NCBI GenBank assembly: GCA_018402765.1
Contig: JAGYIE010000002.1
Coordinates: forward strand, 930,001-994,000
DNA from: Vicingaceae bacterium
GTDB taxonomy: Bacteria > Bacteroidota > Bacteroidia > Flavobacteriales_E > Vicingaceae
Length of the DNA stretch: 64,000 nt
Direction: 5' to 3'
A program made the translations under genes and the position numbers. How positions within the stretch are numbered: the stretch's first letter is position 1; every line of letters begins with the position of its first letter. The notes beneath the pieces are model-generated. The model saw nothing but the letters and a program-made list of their open reading frames with translations, was not told the DNA's origin and ran no database searches. Of the stretch, positions 21,008 to 30,471 are shown piece after piece.

Positions 21008-22774
21008 TTAATGTTTGGTGTATTTTCGTTTTCTAACATAGAATACAATTCCGCCTAAAAGTAGAATAAGTGCAATCGGGCTGGCAATATTAATCGTTTG
21101 CCATAGTACTTTATCTGACTTTACTTTTTCCTTATCAAGTAATCTAATTGTTAATGATTTCGAATTGGTAAGCATTAATCCGCTATCATCAATTAAGTAA
21201 TTGATACAGTTTAATATAAAGTCCTTGTTTGCATATAGTTTTTTTGTGAATCGGTCATATCCTAATGCATAATATTCCTTAGTACTTTCTTTTACGTAAT
21301 TGTTAATCATATCACCGTCAGCGACTACAATCATTTTTGTAGGCATACTCCGTTCTTTAAATTTCATTAAAGGATTAGTGGCAATTTGGCTTGTTATTCT
21401 GTTTTTATATACAGATTCAAATTCACCTTCTAGCAAAGCAGCTACAGGAATGTTTCTTTGGTTGTATTGATCTTTTTGAGGTTCAAACTTTACCATGTCT
21501 AAACTAATTCTGGTAGGAGCCCTTAAAACCTTGGTGTAGGGTGAGGTTTCCAAGAGCACAGTTCTCTTAATTTCTGTATTGCCTACTAAGTCTATGGAAT
21601 TAACAAATTGTCCGCGTATTGCATCAAGACCTTTTGTGATAGGATGTTTGCTTTGTTGTAAAAAAAGTGGGTAGAAATTCCAAGGAAATAAATCTGTTTT
21701 TATCTGATTGCCCATAGCCCCGGTTACAATTGGGATTGGTGCAGAGCGGATATCTTGAACTAAATCTTTATTTATACGAACCCCATAATTGAATAATTGG
21801 TCTTCAAGATTTAAGGTTTTGCTAATAGCCATTGTCACATTAGCAGACTTTAAGCTATCCATTTCAGCATTTACTTGATCTATAAGCCACAAAACTTTGC
21901 CGCCATACATAATGTGTTGATCGATTATGTACTTATCCTTTTCAGAATAGGCTAATTCTGGCTTAGCTATAACCAAGAGGTCATATTTGTTTTGAATATA
22001 AACACTGGTTGAGTCATCACCAAAACGAGCTGTTAAAGCATCTATATTTCCATTCAGCTCTACATAGTCAATAATGTAGTAATCTTCTAGGGTTTTTGTA
22101 ATGTCTGCAGTATGGAATTTATCCAGCTCTCCATGACCTTGCAAAAATGCAATCTTAGCTTTTGAGGTCGACGTTATCTTTTTAATAGCTGCCGCAATTT
22201 CATACTCTAATGCCTCTATAGATTGATTTAGCATTACCTCGGGCGAAGCCCCTGTAGAACTTTTAAGTAGTTGCATAGAAATCTCTTCACCTTTGAAACC
22301 TACCAACGCTCCGGGCCAAATCATTTTATTAGAGATTCCACTTTCTTCTCTAACTTCTAAATCAGTAGGACGTAGACCTAGCTCATAAAGGATTTTATAG
22401 ACTTTGTCACGCTCTTTTTGGTTAGGATTTTCTGATGGGTTTATGAATTCATACTCTATTTTTCCATCAGAATATGCTCGAAATTCATCCAGCATTTCTT
22501 TTGTTTCATCTCGAAGCCGTTTGAATCCTGCAGGAAAACTTCCTTCTAAATAAACTTTAAAAAACACTACATCGTCTAGTTCCTTCACTAGCTTTTTAGA
22601 TGGCGCTGATAAAGAATAGCGCTTTTCTGAAGTTAAGTCAAAGCGACTAAATAGAGATGAGCCAATATAATTAATTAGCAGTATTATTGCGAACCAAATT
22701 AAAAGACTAGTCAGATCAGTGACTTTATTATTTGCAGTTTTGTTACTCGTTTTCTTTGCCATTTTTTTTACCAT
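21008..22774 (-). CDS. gldG: Gliding-motility-associated protein GldG
   Basis: A 588-residue protein with an N-terminal transmembrane helix (about residues 21-41), a large periplasmic region of the ABC-type_uncharacterised/GldG kind (SEKRYSLSAPSKKLVKEL, then EFINPSENPNQ, then ALEYEIAAAIKKI and IAFLQGHGE) and a C-terminal helix before a basic tail. It overlaps the gldF stop by 7 nt. GldG with permease GldF and an ATPase GldA is needed for gliding in Flavobacterium. The ATPase gene is not in the window. A second Met (residue 5) is an alternative start that would remove most of the overlap. Confidence 0.93.
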   Translation of the reverse strand: MVKKMAKKTSNKTANNKVTDLTSLLIWFAIILLINYIGSSLFSRFDLTSEKRYSLSAPSKKLVKELDDVVFFKVYLEGSFPAGFKRLRDETKEMLDEFRAYSDGKIEYEFINPSENPNQKERDKVYKILYELGLRPTDLEVREESGISNKMIWPGALVGFKGEEISMQLLKSSTGASPEVMLNQSIEALEYEIAAAIKKITSTSKAKIAFLQGHGELDKFHTADITKTLEDYYIIDYVELNGNIDALTARFGDDSTSVYIQNKYDLLVIAKPELAYSEKDKYIIDQHIMYGGKVLWLIDQVNAEMDSLKSANVTMAISKTLNLEDQLFNYGVRINKDLVQDIRSAPIPIVTGAMGNQIKTDLFPWNFYPLFLQQSKHPITKGLDAIRGQFVNSIDLVGNTEIKRTVLLETSPYTKVLRAPTRISLDMVKFEPQKDQYNQRNIPVAALLEGEFESVYKNRITSQIATNPLMKFKERSMPTKMIVVADGDMINNYVKESTKEYYALGYDRFTKKLYANKDFILNCINYLIDDSGLMLTNSKSLTIRLLDKEKVKSDKVLWQTINIASPIALILLLGGIVFYVRKRKYTKH

Positions 22775-23499
22775 TTACGACTAGATAAAACAGTTTTTGT
22801 AATCAAAATAAATAAAGTGATGATGCTGAGGAAGTATACCACATCTCTGGTGTCAATTACTCCTCTACTCATTGAATTATAGTGCTCACTTATCCCTAAT
22901 TTAAGAATCAATAAATCAATTGGTCCAAATAGCGCTAACGAGCTAATAAAATCAAAACCAATGTAAATGAAGAAACATAAAAAAATTGCAACGATAAAAG
23001 AGATGATTTGATTTTCAGTAATTGAAGATGCAAATATGCCTATGCTCACAAATCCTGATGCTAGAAATAGCAACCCAATGTATGATCCCCACATAGCACC
23101 GAGGTCTATATTTCCTATTGGGCTTCCAAGAAAATAAACAGTCCCAAAATATACTAAGGTTGGTAAGAGTGCAATTGCTACTAAAATGACACCTGAGAAA
23201 TACTTGGATAGAATAATTTGGACGTCTGTTAATGGCCTAGTCAAAAGAAATTCTATTGTTCCTGCCTTTTTTTCATCAGCAAATGAACGCATGGTGATTG
23301 CAGGAATTAGAAACATAAAAACCCATGGAGCTACCGCAAACAAAGTGTCTATACTTGCATATCCACTATCTAAAACATTATTATTTCCAGGAAATATCCA
23401 CATTAATAATCCAATAGTGGTCAAAAACACTACGATTACAATGTAGCCAATAAGGGATCCTAAAAAACTTTGTATCTCTTTCTTTAAGAGGCTTCTCAT
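22768..23499 (-). CDS. gldF: Gliding-motility ABC permease GldF
   Basis: A 243-residue ABC-2 type permease with six hydrophobic helices. The N-terminal MRSLLKKEIQSFLGSLIGYIV, the ITMRSFADEKKAGTIEFLLTRPLTD motif and the final helix before VLSSRKW are typical of GldF. It is the first gene of the minus-strand gldF-gldG-DUF4340-dnaN group and diverges from the aspartate kinase gene. The presence of gldFG suggests, but does not prove, gliding, because homologues also occur in non-motile relatives. Confidence 0.93.
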   Translation of the reverse strand: MRSLLKKEIQSFLGSLIGYIVIVVFLTTIGLLMWIFPGNNNVLDSGYASIDTLFAVAPWVFMFLIPAITMRSFADEKKAGTIEFLLTRPLTDVQIILSKYFSGVILVAIALLPTLVYFGTVYFLGSPIGNIDLGAMWGSYIGLLFLASGFVSIGIFASSITENQIISFIVAIFLCFFIYIGFDFISSLALFGPIDLLILKLGISEHYNSMSRGVIDTRDVVYFLSIITLFILITKTVLSSRKW

Positions 23500-23628
23500 A
23501 GAATTTGAAATTGCAAATTGGTTAAAGGCATCAAAAATAACTAATTTAAAACTTGTTTGACGTTAAAAGGTCTTAATTCTATTTGACAGCAATCCTACTA
23601 AAATCGCTGCTTCCTTATTTCCAAATCT

Positions 23629-23636
23629 TATATTTG
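23629..23636 (+). promoter_or_regulatory. -7 box upstream of aspartate kinase
   Basis: TATATTTG lies 23 nt before the ATG at 23660. No convincing -33 box was seen. A 5-bp stem (GCAGC/GCTGC, 23636-23655) fills most of the remaining leader. Confidence 0.35.
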
Positions 23637-23659
23637 CAGCATACAAACAAGCTGCCAAT

Positions 23660-24970
23660 ATGAAAGTATTAAAGTTTGGGGGAACATCAGTTGGTTCCGC
23701 CGAAAGAATGAAAAAAGTTGCTGAATTAATAGTTGCCAAGAAAAACATTATCGTTGTCCTTTCTGCAATGAGCGGCACAACAAATAGCTTAGTAGAATTT
23801 GCAAATTGTTTACATCAAAAGAAAAGTGATGTTGCCACTGATTTGCTCTTAGGGTTACATGAAAAGTATAAACAAACAGTTGAAGAACTATTTTCTAAAG
23901 ATGCGTTTAAGCAAACTGCCGATGAAATGCTTTCGTCACACTTTAATTATCTAAAGCAGTATACACTTGACTCATTTACATTGTTTGAAGAGAAAGCTGT
24001 TTTGGCCCAAGGCGAATTATTATCTACTGCTTTATTCCAATTATATCTTGAAGAAATTGGACATACTTCGGCTTTACTGCCGGCTTTAAATTTTATGCGA
24101 ATAGATAAAGAAGAAGAGCCTGATCATTTTTACATAAAAGAAAATTTAAAAAGAGAATTGGATAGACAGCCGGGTATTAACTGCTTTATAACACAAGGAT
24201 TTATTTGCCGAAATGTATATGGAGAAATAGATAATCTTAAGCGTGGGGGTAGTGATTATACCGCTTCAATTATTGGTGTAGCAGCTCAAGCTGATGAAGT
24301 TCAAATATGGACTGATATTGATGGGATGCATAATAATGATCCGCGCATAGTTGATAAAACTAGCCCGATAGAACACTTGTCATTCGATGAAGCTGCTGAG
24401 TTAGCCTATTTTGGAGCGAAAATATTACACCCTTCAAGCATTAGGCCTGCAAAAGAAGCGAATATACCAGTAAGGTTAAAAAGTACATTGCAGCCTGAAG
24501 CCGAGGGAACACTTATCACGGCAGATTTATCAGGAGAGGGCATAAAGGCGATAGCTGCTAAAAGTGGAATAACTGCCGTGAAGATAAAATCTGGTCGCAT
24601 GTTGTTGGCTTATGGGTTTTTAAGGAAGGTGTTTGAGATATTTGAGAGCTATAAGACGCCAATAGACATGATTACAACATCTGAAGTTGCCGTTTCGGTT
24701 ACCATAGATGATACCACTCACTTAGAAAAGATCGTAGCCGAATTAAATGAATATGGAAATGTGGAAGTAGATCATGATCAAAGTATAGTATGTATTGTAG
24801 GAGATTTTACAAGTCCTAAAACTGGTATTGCAAATCAAGTTTTCGAAGCCTTGACGGAAACGCCTATACGCATGATTTCTTATGGTGGAAGTAATCATAA
24901 TATATCGATACTAATTAATTCAAAGGATACGAAATCAGCTTTACAAGCGCTTCATAATTATCTATTTTAA
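23660..24970 (+). CDS. lysC: Aspartate kinase (monofunctional)
   Basis: A 436-residue aspartokinase. The N-terminal KFGGTS motif (5-10), VVLSAMSGTTNSL and RGGSDYTASIIGVAAQADEVQIWTDIDGM define the amino acid kinase fold. The C-terminal ~140 residues hold tandem ACT domains (ITAVKIKSGRMLLAYGFL ... VEVDHDQSIVCIVGDF) that usually bind lysine or threonine. There is no homoserine dehydrogenase fusion. It phosphorylates L-aspartate at the head of the diaminopimelate/Lys/Thr/Met pathway. Its stop overlaps the lysA start (TAATG), so the two are coupled in lysine/DAP synthesis. Confidence 0.95.
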   Translation: MKVLKFGGTSVGSAERMKKVAELIVAKKNIIVVLSAMSGTTNSLVEFANCLHQKKSDVATDLLLGLHEKYKQTVEELFSKDAFKQTADEMLSSHFNYLKQYTLDSFTLFEEKAVLAQGELLSTALFQLYLEEIGHTSALLPALNFMRIDKEEEPDHFYIKENLKRELDRQPGINCFITQGFICRNVYGEIDNLKRGGSDYTASIIGVAAQADEVQIWTDIDGMHNNDPRIVDKTSPIEHLSFDEAAELAYFGAKILHPSSIRPAKEANIPVRLKSTLQPEAEGTLITADLSGEGIKAIAAKSGITAVKIKSGRMLLAYGFLRKVFEIFESYKTPIDMITTSEVAVSVTIDDTTHLEKIVAELNEYGNVEVDHDQSIVCIVGDFTSPKTGIANQVFEALTETPIRMISYGGSNHNISILINSKDTKSALQALHNYLF

Positions 24971-26130
24971 TGACGAACTTTAATACAAAAGCATTCGAAA
25001 AACTCGAAACACCCTTTTATTACTATGATGAAAGCTTGTTAGTTAGAACATTAGACAATCTTGTTTCTGCTTCTAAAAAACACAATTTTCACGTACATTA
25101 TGCATTAAAGGCCAACGCAAACGATAAAATTTTAAAACATATAATTTCGGCTGGTTTAGGCGCAGACTGTGTAAGTGGGAATGAAGTAAAAAAAGCTTTG
25201 TCTATTGGGTTTTCTCCAAATAATATAGCATTTGCAGGGGTAGGTAAATCAGATTATGAGATAAAGGTTGGCCTTGAGTATGATATATTTAGTTTTAATT
25301 GTGAGTCTACTCAAGAATTAGAGGTAATTAATCAGTTGGCAGAAAATGCAGGAAAAATTGCAAGGGTAGCCATTCGGATAAATCCAAATGTCAATGCTAA
25401 AACGCATAAATATATCACCACCGGATTAGAAGAAAATAAGTTCGGGATAAATCCGTGGGAGTTTGAAACAGTAATTAATTTACTTGAGAAGTGTAAAAGT
25501 TTACAACTGGTTGGTTTGCATTTTCATATTGGCTCTCAAATTACAGACTTAGATGTGTTTAAAAGTTTGTGTATTCGGGTAAATGAAATTCAGGACTGGT
25601 TTATTTCTCGACATATTTTAGTTGAGCATTTGAATGTAGGTGGTGGCTTTGGAGTTGATTATACCAATGTAGAAGAGAATCTAGTTCCTGATTTTAATTC
25701 CTTTTTTCAATTGTTTGCCGATTTTCTTGAATTAAAGCCTGGACAACAATTGCATTTTGAGCTTGGAAGGTCAGTCGTTGCGCAGTGTGGTTCCTTAATT
25801 TCTAGGGTATTATATATTAAGAATGGTCAAAATACGAATTTTGCTATTTTGGATGCAGGAATGACGGAGTTAATTCGACCTGCTCTTTATCAGTCTGCAC
25901 ATTTAATTCAGAATATCTCAAGATTAGACCATTTGGCATTGCATAAATATGACGTTGTTGGACCCATATGTGAGTCATCCGATTGTTTCGGAAAAGCTAT
26001 ATTACTGCCAGAAACTAAGCGAGGAGATTTAATAGCAATAAGAACAGCCGGAGCTTATGGAGAGGTAATGAGTTCATCATACAATCTTCGTGATAAGGCA
26101 AACGTATATTATGATTCAGATTTAAATTAA
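24970..26130 (+). CDS. lysA: Diaminopimelate decarboxylase
   Basis: A 386-residue fold-type III PLP enzyme. The PLP lysine is K47 in HYALKANAN; HFHIGSQI, NVGGGFGVDY and ELGRSVVAQCG line the barrel, and CESSDCFGK near residue 337 supplies the catalytic Cys from the partner subunit. It decarboxylates meso-DAP to lysine as the last step of the pathway opened by the overlapping aspartate kinase. An unusual feature is the short N-terminus, with only ~12 residues before TPFYYYDE. Confidence 0.95.
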   Translation: MTNFNTKAFEKLETPFYYYDESLLVRTLDNLVSASKKHNFHVHYALKANANDKILKHIISAGLGADCVSGNEVKKALSIGFSPNNIAFAGVGKSDYEIKVGLEYDIFSFNCESTQELEVINQLAENAGKIARVAIRINPNVNAKTHKYITTGLEENKFGINPWEFETVINLLEKCKSLQLVGLHFHIGSQITDLDVFKSLCIRVNEIQDWFISRHILVEHLNVGGGFGVDYTNVEENLVPDFNSFFQLFADFLELKPGQQLHFELGRSVVAQCGSLISRVLYIKNGQNTNFAILDAGMTELIRPALYQSAHLIQNISRLDHLALHKYDVVGPICESSDCFGKAILLPETKRGDLIAIRTAGAYGEVMSSSYNLRDKANVYYDSDLN

Positions 26131-26136
26131 TTCGTC

Positions 26137-28539
26137 ATGAAAAGTAATGCATTTTTAGTTGTAACATTTTTAATAAGCTTTTTAGCTGTATCTCAAGATC
26201 AAGTAAGAACTTTCTTAGAAGATGAAAATCGTATACCAAGAGAGCGAGTAGTGGACTTTACATCGCTAAGTTTAGAAGTAAAATTTGATCTCGAAAAATC
26301 CAAGGTTATAGGAAAGGTTACTCACGTTTTTCATGCATTAAGAGAGCAAGTGGATGTGATAACTTTAGATGCTATTGATATGGATATCTTATCTGTGAAA
26401 TCAGGTAAAGATGCGCTTAAATTTGATTATGATGATCAATATCTTACTATACATTTTAACCAACCTATTCTTGTTCAAGAACAAATGACAATCGAAATAG
26501 TGTATAGCGCAACACCTCGAAAAGGAATCTATTTTGTTGGATGGAATGATACAACTAATACATCGAGAAAACAAATTTGGACACAAGGACAAGGAATTGA
26601 TAATCGACATTGGATTCCATTATTTGATGATATGAGTGATAAGGTAATTAGTGAAGTTAAGGTTACAATGCCTGAAGCGTTTAGTGTTTTGTCAAATGGA
26701 AAGAAACTAAAGGAGAAGTCGATCAATGATGGAAATAAGATTTGGCATTATAAAATTAGTCATCCGCATCCGCCATATTTAATCATGCTAGGCATTGGAG
26801 AGTATGAAATTGCTAATAGAGTTTCTTCAAGCGGTGTTAATTTGAAATTATATTATTACCCTGGAGAGGAGCATAAAGTAGAACCTACTTATCGGCACAG
26901 CGTAGCTATGTTTGATTATTTTGAAAAGACATTTGGTGTTCCGTATCCTTGGGGTTCATATGCTCAAATTCCGGTACAAGAGTTTATGTATGGAGCCATG
27001 GAAAATACGACAGCCACTATTTTTGGAGACTTTTATTTAGTCGATAGTGCTGAATTTTTGGATAGAAATTACGTCCGAGTTAATGCTCATGAGCTTGCTC
27101 ACCAGTGGTTTGGGGATTACGTAACAGCAAGAACGTCAACACACACTTGGTTGCAAGAAAGTTTTGCCACCCATTTTGATATGATTTATCAAGGTGTTGC
27201 TTTTGGTGATGACTATTTTGATTTTATAAGACGAGGGTACAATCAACAGGCTCTAGATGCTTCTGAGAAAGATTTAAGACCAATAGCTCACTCTAAAGCA
27301 GGAACTGCTAGACATTATCCAAAAGGAGCAATGGTGTTATACATGCTAAAGAACGTAGTAGGAGAGAAGCAGTTTAATAGTACAATTCAGTATTACCTTA
27401 AAAAGCATGCTTATGGAACAGTAGATACTGAAGATTTCTTGATAGCATTCTATGAAAATCTTGGATTACCTTTGGATTGGTTTTGGGAGCAATGGATTTT
27501 AAAAGGAGGAGAGCCTCACTACGAAGTTAATTTTGAAGAGTTAGAAGATGTTTATCGATTTTCAGTAAAGCAGATTCACGATCAAAATGAATTGGTTGGT
27601 TTATTCAAAATGCCAATTTCTTTTGAAGTTCATTTTAAAGACGGCACTTTTATTCATAAAGAAGCAATAGTAGAAGACCACTATCAACAAATTAATTTGC
27701 CAATTCAAAATGGAAAAGATGTTGCATTTGTGTTATTTGACCCCAAAAATCAAATCCTCAAAGAAGTCACTTTCCCAAAGTCCATTCAATTCTTGAAAGA
27801 ACAAGCGTTTAATGCACCAAACACTATTGACCGCTATGAAGCTTATGTTGAATTGAGAGGCTCACTTTCTCCTGAAGAATTATCTAAAGCTTGGGAAAGT
27901 GAAACTTATGCCGAAATGAAGGCTGAGGTTGCATTACATGCTATGCTCGACAAGTCGAATAATGAAAATAAAGCATTGTTATCAAAAGCTTTTAAAGCTA
28001 AGATTGTAGAAGTTGAAAAGATGCTTCTAACCAATACGACATTTATCCCTTCTGAAGAGTTAGGCTGGTATCAGCCACTATTAGCGAGTAAGTCGAATCA
28101 AGTTGTTGAAAAAGCATTGGATTTACTATGCTTTTACCAGCCTCAATATATTGATCAATACTTAGAAATTACAAGTGGTCGAATAGGAAGTCGCAGTCAT
28201 AATGTTCGGGTCAAATGGTTGGAATGGAGTTATTTGTTCAGTAGAGATGAAACATATGCTGAACAGTTGGTTGAGTTTATGTCCAACCGATATGAATTTA
28301 TTACCCGCACAAATGCAGCAACTGCACTGGAGCGATTAAACTACATGAATGAGAAAGGAGTAAGTTATATTATAGATGGCTTATTTAGCGCTAATTCTCG
28401 TTTAAGAGGCCCTATGAGTAGTGCTATAAAGCATTTTTATGCTCAAAATGGATATCAATTGTTGATTAGAGAATACATCATTTCAAAAGAATGGACCGAT
28501 AGGGAGGAGGCTGTAATAGCTAGGTATACTGTACGTTAA
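26137..28539 (+). CDS. M1-family zinc aminopeptidase, exported
   Basis: An 800-residue gluzincin. A signal peptide (MKSNAFLVVTFLISFLAVSQ) sends it out of the cytoplasm. The exopeptidase motif appears as GAMENTTATIFG near residue 287, and the zinc motif as HELAHQWFGDYVT near 320, with the third ligand Glu 19 residues later in WLQESFATHFD. A C-terminal helical domain of about 230 residues follows. It would trim N-termini of peptides in the periplasm. No C-terminal T9SS domain is apparent. It starts 6 nt after lysA but is probably not part of that pathway. Confidence 0.93.
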   Translation: MKSNAFLVVTFLISFLAVSQDQVRTFLEDENRIPRERVVDFTSLSLEVKFDLEKSKVIGKVTHVFHALREQVDVITLDAIDMDILSVKSGKDALKFDYDDQYLTIHFNQPILVQEQMTIEIVYSATPRKGIYFVGWNDTTNTSRKQIWTQGQGIDNRHWIPLFDDMSDKVISEVKVTMPEAFSVLSNGKKLKEKSINDGNKIWHYKISHPHPPYLIMLGIGEYEIANRVSSSGVNLKLYYYPGEEHKVEPTYRHSVAMFDYFEKTFGVPYPWGSYAQIPVQEFMYGAMENTTATIFGDFYLVDSAEFLDRNYVRVNAHELAHQWFGDYVTARTSTHTWLQESFATHFDMIYQGVAFGDDYFDFIRRGYNQQALDASEKDLRPIAHSKAGTARHYPKGAMVLYMLKNVVGEKQFNSTIQYYLKKHAYGTVDTEDFLIAFYENLGLPLDWFWEQWILKGGEPHYEVNFEELEDVYRFSVKQIHDQNELVGLFKMPISFEVHFKDGTFIHKEAIVEDHYQQINLPIQNGKDVAFVLFDPKNQILKEVTFPKSIQFLKEQAFNAPNTIDRYEAYVELRGSLSPEELSKAWESETYAEMKAEVALHAMLDKSNNENKALLSKAFKAKIVEVEKMLLTNTTFIPSEELGWYQPLLASKSNQVVEKALDLLCFYQPQYIDQYLEITSGRIGSRSHNVRVKWLEWSYLFSRDETYAEQLVEFMSNRYEFITRTNAATALERLNYMNEKGVSYIIDGLFSANSRLRGPMSSAIKHFYAQNGYQLLIREYIISKEWTDREEAVIARYTVR

Positions 28540-28739
28540 GATATAGTGATTGTTTCTCCGAAAACTTCAATAATATCTCCGGGTCTTACTTTTAGGCGTT
28601 TGCGTAAATCAACTTCTCCATTGTATTTAACTTCGCCTTCATCGACAATAGCCTTAGCGTGGCCGCCATTTTCAGCTATACCTACTGCTTTTAATAATTT
28701 TATTAATTCAATAAATTCGGTGGTAATTTTAAACTCCAT
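28536..28739 (-). CDS. RNA-binding S4 domain protein
   Basis: A 67-residue single-domain S4 protein, taking the ATG at 28739 (MEFKITTEF); a longer in-frame start at 28790 would overlap the divergent gene and adds a non-conserved tail. The body matches the YbcJ/YaaA type: FIELIKLLKAVGIAENGGHAKAIVDEGEVKYNG, then RKRLKVRPGDIIEVFG. It is likely to bind structured RNA, for example in ribosome assembly. Its stop codon overlaps that of the convergent M1 peptidase by 4 nt. Confidence 0.9.
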   Translation of the reverse strand: MEFKITTEFIELIKLLKAVGIAENGGHAKAIVDEGEVKYNGEVDLRKRLKVRPGDIIEVFGETITIS

Positions 28740-28769
28740 CTGACTTTTGTTGTTTAGAAAGGTAAATCT

Positions 28770-29600
28770 ATGCAAAGAATTTACATACATATACTCCTGT
28801 TGATTTTCTTTTATCCATTAATCGGATTTACACAGAAAATGAATGAATGCACTCCTAAAAAATCTGCTTTTAGTTTTGGAGAATCCGCTGATTATACAAT
28901 TTATTATAATTTAGGAGCTGTTTGGGTTTCTGCTGGAAGTGTAAATTTTACTGTCGACTCAACTAGAATTAAAGCGAATAAATATTATCATATAAAAAGT
29001 ACGGGATACACCTTTAAAAAGTATGATTGGATTTATAAAGTAAGAGATCATTACGAAGTTATTGCTGATATGGAACCGTTTAGACCTATCCGTTTTAAAA
29101 GAGATGTGCGAGAAGGAGGAACTGAGATTTATGAAGATTATATCTTTAATCACGCTATAAATCAGGTTGTAACTTTAAGAAAGGAAGATAAAAAATCTCA
29201 ACTTGTAAAGGATACTGTTAATTTTTCAGATTGTTCGTATGACGTTCTAAGTATGATTTATGTGGCTAGAAATTTAGATTATTCAACTTTAAAGCCTGAT
29301 GATGTATTGCCTATAACTTTGTTCCTGGACAATGAGGAGCACAATTCTTACATCCGTTATCTAGGTAAAGAAAATGTGACAGTTAAAGGGTTAGGTACTT
29401 TTCGTTGTATAAAGTTTAAGCCTTTACTTATTGAAGGGACGATATTTAATGCCGGTGAGGATATGACGGTTTGGGTAACTGACGACGAAGCAAAAGTTCC
29501 CATTTTAATCGATACACCTATTTTAGTAGGTTCAATAAAAGCGAGATTAAATGCTATTAGTGGGAACAAATACAAATTGACTTCTAAAGTAGGAGAGTAA
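28770..29600 (+). CDS. DUF3108 domain protein, exported
   Basis: A 276-residue exported protein with signal peptide MQRIYIHILLLIFFYPLIGF and a DUF3108 body: ESADYTIYYNLGAVWVSAGSVNF at the start, then YHIKSTGYTF and the C-terminal VWVTDDEAKVPILIDTPILVGSIKARL. DUF3108 proteins adopt a lipocalin/LolA-like barrel and are periplasmic; the function is unknown, though lipid binding is often guessed. The single Cys pair (NEC and SDC) could form a disulphide. It is divergent from the S4 gene with a 30-nt gap and converges on DUF493. Confidence 0.85.
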   Translation: MQRIYIHILLLIFFYPLIGFTQKMNECTPKKSAFSFGESADYTIYYNLGAVWVSAGSVNFTVDSTRIKANKYYHIKSTGYTFKKYDWIYKVRDHYEVIADMEPFRPIRFKRDVREGGTEIYEDYIFNHAINQVVTLRKEDKKSQLVKDTVNFSDCSYDVLSMIYVARNLDYSTLKPDDVLPITLFLDNEEHNSYIRYLGKENVTVKGLGTFRCIKFKPLLIEGTIFNAGEDMTVWVTDDEAKVPILIDTPILVGSIKARLNAISGNKYKLTSKVGE

Positions 29601-29602
29601 TA

Positions 29603-29642
29603 CCAAAAAAGGAATTATATCACTAGAGCGACATAATTCCTT
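29603..29642 (-). terminator. Hairpin terminator of the serC-to-DUF493 run
   Basis: AAGGAATTAT (29609-29618) pairs with ATAATTCCTT (29633-29642). The minus-strand transcript continues into T6. The loop contains the DUF493 stop codon. Confidence 0.65.
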
Positions 29643-29892
29643 CTATACCATCTAATTTCTGATATTTTTTAATGACTTCATCAGGACTTATCATTACTTC
29701 TTTTATAGAAATACTAATGTACTTTCCATTTGACGACTCTCTAGTTGTAAGTTGAGCCGTATCGCCAAATTCTTTTTCTACTAGAGCAATTCTATGATTA
29801 TCAGCGGGTACAATAAATTTAAACAAATATACACTTGGCCAACTAAATCCTTTCTCTAGTTTTTCCTTTAATGCTATATAATCTTTATGCAT
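29623..29892 (-). CDS. DUF493 family (YbeD-like) protein
   Basis: An 89-residue protein of the YbeD/DUF493 family: YIALKEKLEKGFSWPSVYLFKFIVP, a middle TTRESSNGKYISISIKEVMISPDEVIKKY and LDGIEGIMSL. The fold is ferredoxin-like and resembles ACT-type regulatory domains. Family members are often near lipoate genes; here none is adjacent. It ends the minus-strand run that begins with serC and lies 2 nt after the HEAT-repeat gene. Confidence 0.88.
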   Translation of the reverse strand: MHKDYIALKEKLEKGFSWPSVYLFKFIVPADNHRIALVEKEFGDTAQLTTRESSNGKYISISIKEVMISPDEVIKKYQKLDGIEGIMSL

Positions 29893-29894
29893 AA

Positions 29895-30434
29895 TTATTC
29901 TCCTGTCGAAAGCTGCTCAATAACTTCAAGCATACTTTTTAATAGTTCTTTTTTTTCTCCGGCTTTCTCTCGTTCTATCGCTTCCATAAGAAGTGATGCA
30001 CAATGCTGAATTTCATCATTTTCAAAAGTAGTATCAAAGTTTTCTATTACTGTTAATGCTTCTAAGCAAACCATATAGTCTCCTTTAACTGCCTTAGTTA
30101 CAAAGAGAGTTAAGTGATCAGAGCCATCTAAAGCTGACTGCCAAAAGGCAGAAATTAAAAAGCTGTAATAATACTTTAAGCGTTGATTGTTTAACGCTGC
30201 TACTAGATACGGAACAGCCTCCTCATCTTGAAGATCAAACAACAGTTGGATAATGCCTGCTTCGATTTCTGGGTTATCCGTATCAGCTAATAAATCCAAT
30301 ACCGCAGGTAAAATTTTAGAATTGCCCTCATCTCTGATAAGATCTAAGGTGTCAAGTACAGTGTCTTCGCTGTTTGATCGCAGTTTAGCGGCCAATTTGT
30401 CCATTGATTCGCTGCCTGAATTTTCGTCTTTCAT
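29895..30434 (-). CDS. HEAT-repeat-like acidic protein
   Basis: A 179-residue acidic protein. Several helical pairs of the HEAT type are visible: LAAKLRSNSEDTVLDTLDLIRDEGNSKILPAVLDLL, then IEAGIIQLLFDLQDEEAVPYLVAAL. No catalytic motif and no signal peptide are seen, so it probably acts as a cytosolic scaffold. It lies between yggS and a DUF493 gene in the same direction. The role is unknown. Confidence 0.75.
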   Translation of the reverse strand: MKDENSGSESMDKLAAKLRSNSEDTVLDTLDLIRDEGNSKILPAVLDLLADTDNPEIEAGIIQLLFDLQDEEAVPYLVAALNNQRLKYYYSFLISAFWQSALDGSDHLTLFVTKAVKGDYMVCLEALTVIENFDTTFENDEIQHCASLLMEAIEREKAGEKKELLKSMLEVIEQLSTGE

Positions 30435-30471
30435 GTTTTCTTATTGCCGACCGATGAAGGCCAATCTGTTA